Shown here piece by piece: positions 1-3,907 of a stretch of 12,656 nt of DNA. The position numbers and the translations under genes are program-made. The stretch is from contig CAKUSI010000081.1 in the NCBI GenBank assembly GCA_934678955.1, positions 1-12,656 of the forward strand, written 5' to 3'. How positions within the stretch are numbered: position 1 is the first letter of the stretch; each line of letters starts with the position of its first letter. A model generated the notes under the pieces. It was not told the DNA's origin and did no database searches. It saw only the letters and a program-made list of their open reading frames with translations. The stretch is from an uncultured Austwickia sp. GTDB taxonomy: Bacteria; Actinomycetota; Actinomycetes; Actinomycetales; Dermatophilaceae.

Positions 1-117
1 CTCCTCAACCGCATCGAAGACCTCGAGGATCAGCTGTCCGTCGCGAATGCCACGGACTCCGTCCCATTCGTCGCATCCGCCGAACGGCTACACCACCGCG
101 AGGGAGCTACTTCATGA
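1..117 (+). CDS. 3' end of a truncated gene, coiled-coil-like C-terminus
   Basis: Only the last 38 codons are in the window, in frame 1, ending at TGA 115-117. The visible residues begin LLNRIEDLEDQLSVAN, with leucine/isoleucine spacing and charged residues typical of a coiled coil, followed by a polar tail. The stop overlaps the ATG of the next gene by four bases (ATGA 114-117), which indicates translational coupling in one operon and supports this frame being real. The family cannot be identified from this fragment. Inference: the gene starts upstream of the window and belongs to the same accessory operon as the 81-aa gene. Confidence 0.6.
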   Translation, partial: LLNRIEDLEDQLSVANATDSVPFVASAERLHHREGATS

Positions 118-359
118 CCAGGTTCCAGCACGACGACACCGACCGCGCCAGCGCCGCCCTGGACGCGTTCTTCACCCGCAACGGCATCAAGCCGCACCCG
201 ACGAACACCAAACTCAAGATCGAGTGCGCCAACAACGGATGCCTCATCTCCTGGGGCGGCGCGAGTGAAGGCGTGTTCGTGTCGCTCAAGGAGGGCCAGC
301 AACTGGTCGCTGATCTCGGGCCAGCGACCGAGCTCCCCGACCAGGGCTGGAAGATCTGA
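114..359 (+). CDS. Hypothetical 81-aa protein
   Basis: A small soluble protein without signal peptide or membrane segment. An AGGGAG ribosome-binding site at 101-106 lies 7 bases before the ATG, and the ATG overlaps the upstream stop (ATGA). The protein has a polar, helix-like N-terminus (about residues 1-25), a middle with two cysteines in a short CANNGC motif (about 39-44), and a C-terminus containing an EGQQLVADL helix. I do not recognise the family. A C-x4-C pair alone is not enough to claim zinc binding. A strong hairpin terminator begins 14 bases after the stop, so this is probably the last gene of its operon. Confidence 0.7.
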   Translation: MTRFQHDDTDRASAALDAFFTRNGIKPHPTNTKLKIECANNGCLISWGGASEGVFVSLKEGQQLVADLGPATELPDQGWKI

Positions 360-373
360 CCCCGACGCAAGAC

Positions 374-403
374 AAGCGCCCCGGCCACATGGCCGGGGCG
401 CTT
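374..403 (+). terminator. Strong hairpin terminator after the 81-aa gene
   Basis: A perfect 13-bp stem, AAGCGCCCCGGCC (374-386) paired with GGCCGGGGCGCTT (391-403), closes a 4-base loop ACAT. The stem is followed by a moderately T-rich stretch (TTCGTCGTT) rather than a clean U-tract, which is common for actinobacterial and actinophage terminators. The stem starts with AA and ends with TT, so it could work on both strands. It separates the left operon from the promoter at 447-475. Confidence 0.85.
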
Positions 404-441
404 CGTCGTTCCCGAGGATCTGTGGGCCGACCTGCGACAAT

Positions 442-458
442 CGAACTTGACAAGCTCG
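442..458. promoter_or_regulatory. 17-bp dyad over the -35 box, putative operator
   Basis: CGAACTTGACAAGCTCG is an interrupted palindrome. CGA pairs with TCG and CTTG with CAAG around a central A, so 14 of the 16 non-central bases are symmetric; only A445 and C455 break it. It covers the TTGACA -35 hexamer of the promoter at 447-475, which is where a dimeric repressor would block RNA polymerase. That it is an operator is inference. The regulator is not identified, though the HTH-like product of the gene it precedes is one candidate. Confidence 0.45.
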
Positions 459-475
459 CCACCCACCTTGATAAC
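447..475 (+). promoter_or_regulatory. Sigma70-type promoter for the HTH/zinc-ribbon gene
   Basis: A consensus TTGACA (447-452) is followed, after exactly 17 bases, by GATAAC (470-475), which matches TATAAT at four of six positions. This is the best sigma70-like promoter I can find in the window. Transcription would start near 482, giving a leader of about 85 bases before GTG 567. It lies between the terminator at 374-403 and the gene, as expected for a new transcription unit. Confidence 0.65.
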
Positions 476-519
476 CGAGCCGTCCAGCTCGACAACTTCA
501 TACACAACTCCACACCCAG

Positions 520-545
520 CAGCCGCGCCCTTTCCGGTGCGGCTG
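520..545 (+). promoter_or_regulatory. Leader hairpin upstream of the HTH gene
   Basis: CAGCCGC (520-526) pairs perfectly with GCGGCTG (539-545). The stem continues inward with a G-T wobble and two C-G pairs, leaving a 6-base loop CTTTCC (530-535). The hairpin ends 11 bases before the GAGGAG ribosome-binding site at 557-562, inside the leader of the predicted transcript. It is not followed by a T-tract, so it is not a standard terminator. A role in RNA stability or translation control is possible but not shown. Confidence 0.45.
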
Positions 546-566
546 ACCCCCGTGTAGAGGAGCGCC

Positions 567-1481
567 GTGCCCGTCATGACCGAAACCCGTCCCCGGAGCG
601 CCACCACGCAACGGACCTGCACCTGCTCAAGGGAAGTCGACGACGGCTACCTCTGCCACGACTGCACCACCACCACCAGGGACCACCTCCACACGATCGC
701 GCACCTGTCCCGCGGCCTCGACGAGAAACGCGCCCGGTTCGGCGCGATCATCTACACCCACGGCCGCTCACGATCAGCGGACACCCCGATCCCGTTCGAC
801 CCCCGCGTCACCCGCGTGTCCCGACCCATCCGGCAGCACCTCCGCGAAACCTGCGCCTACGTGTTCGACCACCGGCCGGCCGCAGCGACCCGCGTCGTCG
901 TCTCCCCCGAATCCATCGGCGCAATGGCCGTCTGGCTCACGTCACACCTCACCTGGCTACGCACCGACCCGACCGGGCCCGCCACCGCCGACCGCATCCG
1001 CCGCGACGCCGAACACCTCGCCGCCCTGTTCGACAAGGCACCCGACCGCCTCTACCTCGGCGTCTGCCGCCACGACCGCACCGACGGCACCGTCTGCACC
1101 GAACCCATCTACGTCGAAGCCCGCCTCGTCACCAGCGGTCCACGCGACCGAGTCGAAGCCGCCGGCGTCCACGTCAACTGCATCTGCGGCGCAACCCACG
1201 AAGTCCAAGCCCGACGCGACGAAATCTCCCGCGCCCTATCGAACTACCAAGCGACGATGGCCGAACTCGTCCGCCTCGCACCCATCCTCGTCCCCGACGG
1301 CGTATCCCACGCCAAACTCAAGAAACTCAGCGCCGCCCGCGAGTTCCTACCCGCCGGCACACGCCGCACCATGAACTCCCGCATGCAGTGGCGCGACATC
1401 ACCGCCTACCGCATCGCCGACGTCCAACACGCCGTAGAGCGCGACGCCGCACGACGCCGAACCGGTCAGATAGTAGGATGA
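567..1481 (+). CDS. Zinc-ribbon / helix-turn-helix DNA-binding protein, probable
   Basis: A 304-aa soluble Cys-rich protein. Visible Cys clusters are C18/C20 with C30/C33 (C-x-C...C-x2-C), C167/H169 with C177, and C205/C207 (CIC followed by GATHEV); together they look like one or two zinc ribbons. The C-terminal part (about 230-295) reads like the HTH region of a common actinophage and actinobacterial family, with a LVRLAPILVPDGVSHAKLKK segment and later an AYRIADVQHAV segment. The zinc-ribbon-then-HTH layout is what I know of that family; DNA binding is therefore an inference. GTG 567 is chosen because GAGGAG lies 4 bases upstream; ATG 576 is an in-frame alternative with spacing 13. The codons are strongly C-rich and G-poor on this strand. 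The gene has its own promoter and a terminator downstream. A regulatory role, perhaps autoregulation through the dyad at 442-458, is plausible. Confidence 0.8.
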   Translation: MPVMTETRPRSATTQRTCTCSREVDDGYLCHDCTTTTRDHLHTIAHLSRGLDEKRARFGAIIYTHGRSRSADTPIPFDPRVTRVSRPIRQHLRETCAYVFDHRPAAATRVVVSPESIGAMAVWLTSHLTWLRTDPTGPATADRIRRDAEHLAALFDKAPDRLYLGVCRHDRTDGTVCTEPIYVEARLVTSGPRDRVEAAGVHVNCICGATHEVQARRDEISRALSNYQATMAELVRLAPILVPDGVSHAKLKKLSAAREFLPAGTRRTMNSRMQWRDITAYRIADVQHAVERDAARRRTGQIVG

Positions 1482-1549
1482 GGGCATCCGAGGCGAACTG
1501 TGCAGAACAGCACGCCCATCGGATCGCATCATCCCCTTGAACTTGGAGG

Positions 1550-1577
1550 AGGCCCCCGCACACGCGGGGGCCTTTCT
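1550..1577 (+). terminator. Rho-independent terminator after the HTH gene
   Basis: AGGCCCCCGC (1550-1559) pairs perfectly with GCGGGGGCCT (1564-1573) around the loop ACAC, and TTTCT follows. It lies about 70 bases after the HTH-gene stop. The sequence just upstream contains GGAGGAGG, which resembles a ribosome-binding site but has no usable start codon after it. A similarly organised terminator with a second hairpin behind it recurs at 8044-8092. Confidence 0.85.
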
Positions 1578-1581
1578 CTAT

Positions 1582-1598
1582 GCCCCGACACACGGGGC
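1582..1598 (+). other. Second hairpin behind the terminator (copy 1)
   Basis: GCCCCG (1582-1587) pairs with CGGGGC (1593-1598) across the loop ACACA. It starts 8 bases after the terminator stem ends. The copy at 8076-8092 has the same stem core with loop ACA and the same distance relation to a terminator. What it does is unknown. A second termination or RNA-stabilising structure, or a protein-binding hairpin in the leader of the next gene, are the options I can name. Confidence 0.5.
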
Positions 1599-1759
1599 GC
1601 ACGACCTCGCCCTCGGGCGGTCCGGTGTCAACGCCGCACCGGCAGGGCTACACCGCACAGAGACGCGGCGAAGGACGGCTTGCGGGAGACACGGCCGGGC
1701 TCCTGGCCCGCTTAGCGCCGCATCCTGCACCGCACCGCCCGAGGGCCAGGAGAACCAGC

Positions 1760-2236
1760 ATGGCGAACCAGCACACGCTCACGATCCTGTTGTCGCAGGC
1801 GACGGAGCGTCAGCTTCTCGTCCACATCGCATCCCGGATGGAGAACCACATGGCCGACATGACCGCCGCCCTCGACCGCCTCGCCGCGTCCCTCGCGAAG
1901 GAGATCGCGGATATCCGCGACGACCTCCTCACCCAGATCGACGGCCTCACCGCCGAGTCGCAGGCCGCGAAGGACGCGCTCGCCGCGAAGGTCGCCGAAC
2001 TCGACAACGCCGTGGCGCGGGTCGAGTCGTTCAGCGATGAGCTGGACGCCAACGACGCCCCCGCCCCGACGGACCCCGAGACGCCGGCGGACCCGGAGCA
2101 GCCCGAGGAGCCCGTCGACCCCGAGCCCGGCGACGGTGAGCCCACCGACCCGGAGACCCCGGCCAACCCCGAGCAGCCCTCCGAGCCCCAGCCCGAGCCC
2201 GAGCAGCCGGTCGACCCCAACGCCCCCGGCCCGTAA
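1760..2236 (+). CDS. Coiled-coil protein with Pro/Glu/Asp-rich C-terminal tail
   Basis: A 158-aa acidic protein of unknown function. ATG 1760 follows AGGAG at 1748-1752 with 7-base spacing. This start is preferred over ATG 1580, which would run the frame through the upstream hairpins. Residues 1-25 are polar with a hydrophobic helix (TLTILLSQATERQLL). About residues 26-95 form a long helical, heptad-rich segment (DRLAASLAKEIADIRDDLL, then repeated Ala/Leu/Glu), very likely a coiled coil. From about residue 96 to the end the protein is almost entirely Pro, Glu, Asp, Thr and Gln, with degenerate repeats such as DPETPADPEQP and DPETPANPEQP. Such tails are extended and flexible. No signal peptide or membrane anchor is seen. 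It could be a structural or virion-associated protein or a spacer/adaptor, but no enzymatic motif is visible. Confidence 0.75.
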   Translation: MANQHTLTILLSQATERQLLVHIASRMENHMADMTAALDRLAASLAKEIADIRDDLLTQIDGLTAESQAAKDALAAKVAELDNAVARVESFSDELDANDAPAPTDPETPADPEQPEEPVDPEPGDGEPTDPETPANPEQPSEPQPEPEQPVDPNAPGP

Positions 2237-2267
2237 CCCCCCAGGCCGGGCCCCGGCACGCCGTCTC

Positions 2268-2296
2268 CGAGGCGGCCCCCGACACGGCCCGCCTCG
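2268..2296 (+). other. Stable hairpin with CCG-ACA-CGG apex
   Basis: CGAGGCGG (2268-2275) pairs perfectly with CCGCCTCG (2289-2296). The 13-base loop contains a nested CCG-ACA-CGG mini-stem (2279-2287). It lies 31 bases after the stop of the coiled-coil gene, next to a smaller GCCGG/CCGGC stem (2245-2257). No T-tract follows, so intrinsic termination is uncertain. It may terminate or slow the upstream transcript, or be part of the tRNA precursor. Confidence 0.5.
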
Positions 2297-2312
2297 CGCC
2301 CCCACCGCGAGA

Positions 2313-2348
2313 GCCCGCGGACGCCACCCCCAAGGCGTCGCGGCGGGC
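2313..2348 (+). other. Compound hairpin immediately 5' of the tRNA
   Basis: The outer stem GCCCGC (2313-2318) pairs with GCGGGC (2343-2348). After a small asymmetric internal loop, the inner stem GACGCC (2320-2325) pairs with GGCGTC (2334-2339), closing an 8-base loop ACCCCCAA. It ends 5 bases before the first base of the tRNA. Inference: it is a structured part of the precursor RNA near the RNase P cleavage point. Confidence 0.45.
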
Positions 2349-2353
2349 ACCGA

Positions 2354-2424
2354 ATGCCCGAGCACAGGGTGCCCAACGGTCTCCAAAACCGAAGGCGGGG
2401 GTTCGACTCCTCCCGGGCGTGCCA
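2354..2424 (+). tRNA. tRNA-Trp (anticodon CCA), compact D-arm
   Basis: The acceptor stem ATGCCCG (2354-2360) pairs with CGGGCGT (2414-2420), with one T-G wobble. The discriminator is G2421 and CCA (2422-2424) is encoded. The anticodon arm has CGGT/ACCG with the 7-base loop CTCCAAA (2381-2387) and anticodon CCA (2383-2385). The T-arm is GGGGG, TTCGACT, CCTCC (one G-T pair) with a canonical T-loop. G73 is the discriminator expected for bacterial tRNA-Trp, which supports the identity. The oddity is the D-arm: only 15 bases separate the acceptor stem from the anticodon stem, best folded as GCAC-AGG-GTGC with a 3-base loop and no clear U8. The total is 71 bases. Phages of actinobacteria, including mycobacteriophage L5, are known to carry tRNA-Trp. 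The sequence looks phage-type rather than a host copy. Confidence 0.85.
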
Positions 2425-2445
2425 ACCAGCGAGAGGACCAAGGAC

Positions 2446-2598
2446 GTGCGCATCGACGACTTCAACGCCGCCCGAGAAGCCGGACTCACCCCCACCCGGG
2501 CCGCGCGCTACGCCAACCACTGCCACCGCTACCGGACCGCAGGACGCACCCCGCTCACCCCCGGACAGGCAGCCGCCGCACCCCGGACCAAGCCGTGA
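2446..2598 (+). CDS. Small hypothetical protein, 50 aa
   Basis: A GTG-started ORF 21 bases after the tRNA, with GAGAGGA at 2431-2437 and 8-base spacing. The product is basic, beginning VRIDDFNAAREAGLTPTRAA, with a helix-turn-helix-like rhythm (AREAGLTPTRAARYAN) but too short for a confident domain call. It ends in a Pro/Ala-rich tail. The stop overlaps the GTG of the next ORF (GTGA 2595-2598), a coupling pattern used throughout this window, which is the main reason to believe in it. The codons are C-rich, like the other genes left of 2824. No family recognised. Confidence 0.5.
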   Translation: MRIDDFNAAREAGLTPTRAARYANHCHRYRTAGRTPLTPGQAAAAPRTKP

Positions 2599-2765
2599 AC
2601 GACAGCGACGTCGTCCTCGACACGCTCACCATCACCCGCCACCTCGACCACGACGGCGACGACATCATCAGCGTGAGCGTCGACGGCGACTCCGGGCTCA
2701 CCATGCACCTGGGAATGATCGACCTCGCCCGAGACACGCTCTACCGCTTGGCCGACGACGCATGA
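2595..2765 (+). CDS. Small acidic hypothetical protein, 56 aa
   Basis: Starts at GTG 2595, overlapping the stop of the preceding ORF by four bases. The frame is open further upstream through the tRNA, but that part cannot be coding, so the GTG is chosen. The product is acidic (many Asp) with beta-like segments (LDTLTITRHLD, DIISVSVDGDSG) followed by a helix (GMIDLARDTLYRLAD). It resembles short hypothetical proteins commonly found in actinophage genomes. There is no catalytic motif. Its stop overlaps the ATG of a further tiny ORF (ATGA 2762-2765). Confidence 0.6.
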   Translation: MNDSDVVLDTLTITRHLDHDGDDIISVSVDGDSGLTMHLGMIDLARDTLYRLADDA

Positions 2766-2824
2766 CCCACGAACGACGGCACCGCGTCAGACCCGACCAG
2801 ACACTCGGCTTCCGACAACGCTGA
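2762..2824 (+). CDS. Possible 20-aa peptide
   Basis: An ATG overlapping the previous stop (ATGA) opens a 20-codon frame with a very basic product (MTHERRHRVRPDQTLGFRQR) ending at TGA 2822-2824. Coupling is the only evidence; the peptide is too short to show coding bias. It may simply be a chance frame allowing terminating ribosomes to re-initiate. Confidence 0.25.
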   Translation: MTHERRHRVRPDQTLGFRQR

Positions 2825-2825
2825 C

Positions 2826-2859
2826 CGAGGGAGGGTGGGGCACCCCCTCCCCGCCCTCG
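2826..2859 (+). terminator. GC-rich hairpin, possible terminator of the left operon
   Basis: CGAGGG (2826-2831) pairs with CCCTCG (2854-2859), and the intervening G-rich and C-rich runs (GGGTGGGG and CCCCTCCCC) can extend the stem imperfectly. No T-tract follows. It begins directly after the last small ORF and before the HNH gene, so a terminating role is reasonable but weakly supported. Confidence 0.4.
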
Positions 2860-2879
2860 CCGCTTGGACCGTGGGGTCT

Positions 2880-2890
2880 GCGAAATTCGC
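2880..2890. other. GCGAA-A-TTCGC palindrome in the gap before the HNH gene
   Basis: An 11-base perfect dyad with an AT core, unusual in this GC-rich sequence. It sits in the 104-base gap between the left operon and the morphogenesis genes, where coding-strand base bias flips. It could be a protein-binding site for transcription or packaging; there is no direct evidence for either. Confidence 0.35.
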
Positions 2891-2928
2891 TGTGTACGCC
2901 TCCCAGCATTCTCTAGTGGTGGGGATAG

Positions 2929-3270
2929 ATGCCTCGGGCTCCGAAGAAGTGCGGCGCTGCGGGATGCGAGGCCCGGGTCGTGGGGCGCACGTACTGCGCA
3001 CCGCACACGGTGCCGTCGCCGTCGTCGCGGGCTGACTCGCGGGTCCCTGGTGAGCGGCGTCGCCGCGCTGAGGCGGTGGCGTCGTGGGTGCGGGTGAACG
3101 GCTGGGTATGTCCCGGCTGGGAGCGTGACCCGCATGAGTCGCGTGATCTGACTGCGGCGCACTCGACGGCGGTTGCCGTTGGCGGGGTGGGGTCGCTGCT
3201 GTCGGTGCTGTGCCGTTCGTGCAACTCCCGACAGGGGGATGCTCCATCCCGAGCCCGTCAGGGGCTCTGA
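2929..3270 (+). CDS. HNH endonuclease
   Basis: A 113-aa protein with an N-terminal zinc-binding segment (C8, C13, C23, H26; CGAAGC...YCAPH) and a C-terminal HNH module: C61 in GWVCPG, then DLTAAHSTAVAVGG with H78, then LCRSCNSRQG with C95, C98 and N99. Phage HNH proteins encoded next to terminase are known, in HK97 for example, to nick or cleave DNA together with the terminase during packaging. The position directly before the terminase genes fits that role. In many relatives the residue before the first histidine is Asp (DH); here it is Ala (AAH), seen directly, with unknown effect on metal binding. Start ATG 2929 has only a weak GGGGAT ribosome-binding site just upstream. Usual length for the family is about 100-150 aa. 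Confidence 0.88.
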   Translation: MPRAPKKCGAAGCEARVVGRTYCAPHTVPSPSSRADSRVPGERRRRAEAVASWVRVNGWVCPGWERDPHESRDLTAAHSTAVAVGGVGSLLSVLCRSCNSRQGDAPSRARQGL

Positions 3271-3283
3271 CTCCGACACGGAG
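3271..3283 (+). promoter_or_regulatory. Hairpin enclosing the terminase small subunit ribosome-binding site
   Basis: CTCCG (3271-3275), ACA, CGGAG (3279-3283) forms a perfect 5-bp stem with a 3-base loop. The right arm is the first part of the CGGAGG Shine-Dalgarno (3279-3284), 5 bases before ATG 3290. Folding would mask the site. A GAGCCC/GGGCTC stem (3251-3267) lies directly upstream across the HNH stop. Translational control by ribosomes finishing the HNH gene is an inference. Confidence 0.45.
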
Positions 3284-3289
3284 GCGATC

Positions 3290-3904
3290 ATGCCTGTACC
3301 CCCGAAGCACCCGAGCGTTCGGGCTCGACGGAATGACCCGAAGAAGGACTTCACGACGCTGTCCGCGTCTGGCTTGAAGGGTCCGGCGCCGGCGTGGCCG
3401 CTGTTGGATGATCCGACGCGGACGGCTCATCTTGAGCTGGCACAGGATCGCCTTGCTGAGCTTGAGGTCGAAATCGCTGGCGCGGAGGATGGGCGGACGA
3501 AAGGCCGGCTGCGCCGCGAGCAGAACAAGCTCGAGATGTCGTCGGCCGTGCTGCGGTTGCAGATCGAGCAGGCCCGTGACCTCGAGGTCGCGTTGTGGGA
3601 TTCGCTGTGGGCGATGCCGCAGGCGGTCATGTGGTCGGAGGCTCACGCGCACCGGGAGGTCGCGCAGTATGTGCGGTGGAAGATCCGCGCGGAGCAGGGC
3701 GACATGAAGGCGGCGTCTGAGGCGAGGCAGTGGTCGGACCGGCTGGGGTTGAACCCGCTAGCGTTGCTGCGGCTGCGGGTGGAGATCGAGCAGGCCGCGG
3801 CGGCTGAGGACCGTGGGCGTGCCCGTCGGGAGAAGACGCAGGCGTCTTCGAAGCGCCCGTCCGGCAAGGGTGAGGATCCCCGCGCCGGCCTGTACGCGGT
3901 GTAG
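3290..3904 (+). CDS. terS: Terminase small subunit
   Basis: A 204-aa soluble, helix-rich and charged protein. Terminase small subunits recognise the packaging site on phage DNA and hand it to the large subunit. The family fit rests on the basic N-terminus (PPKHPSVRARRNDPKKDF), the ASGLKGPAPAWPL segment near residues 26-38, a long charged helical middle (about 45-105), and the conserved-looking LGLNPLALLRLR segment (152-163) before a basic tail (about 175-195), together with its place directly before the large subunit. ATG 3290 has CGGAGG 5 bases upstream. The frame is open further 5', but that part overlaps the HNH gene and has no ribosome-binding site. It ends 3 bases before the terL start. 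Confidence 0.85.
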   Translation: MPVPPKHPSVRARRNDPKKDFTTLSASGLKGPAPAWPLLDDPTRTAHLELAQDRLAELEVEIAGAEDGRTKGRLRREQNKLEMSSAVLRLQIEQARDLEVALWDSLWAMPQAVMWSEAHAHREVAQYVRWKIRAEQGDMKAASEARQWSDRLGLNPLALLRLRVEIEQAAAAEDRGRARREKTQASSKRPSGKGEDPRAGLYAV

Positions 3905-3907
3905 CGG

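Larger units (their letters stand above)
1482..1759. other. Non-coding spacer with hairpins and a terminator
   Basis: No gene is supported in these 278 bases. They hold a small hairpin across the preceding stop (GGATG 1476-1480 with CATCC 1485-1489), a GTGC/GCAC hairpin (1500-1513), the terminator at 1550-1577, the second hairpin at 1582-1598, a CGGGC/GCCCG stem (1696-1710), and the ribosome-binding site of the next gene. I see no convincing promoter. An open frame from GTG 1500 runs straight through the terminator hairpin and looks like chance. Confidence 0.7.

Noticed and set aside
389..1540. 383-codon + strand frame overlapping the HTH gene
   Set aside because: It starts inside the terminator hairpin and gives an Arg/Pro/His-rich product typical of an out-of-frame read; the 567-1481 frame has clustered Cys residues, a ribosome-binding site and a promoter.
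1580..1759. Upstream extension of the coiled-coil gene
   Set aside because: The extension would run through the hairpin at 1582-1598, has no ribosome-binding site at its start, and ATG 1760 has AGGAG at good spacing.
2354..2424. tRNA 3' end as an attachment site
   Set aside because: The tRNA is complete and phage-like, and no integrase gene or duplicated tRNA end is seen within the window, so an att call is unsupported.
2037..2594. Long frame upstream of the 56-aa gene
   Set aside because: It overlaps the coiled-coil gene and runs through the tRNA, and its product is Pro/Arg/Ser low complexity.
2860..2900. Promoter for the HNH and terminase genes (TTGGAC at 2864-2869)
   Set aside because: No acceptable -10 hexamer lies at 16-18 bases; the best candidates match the consensus poorly.
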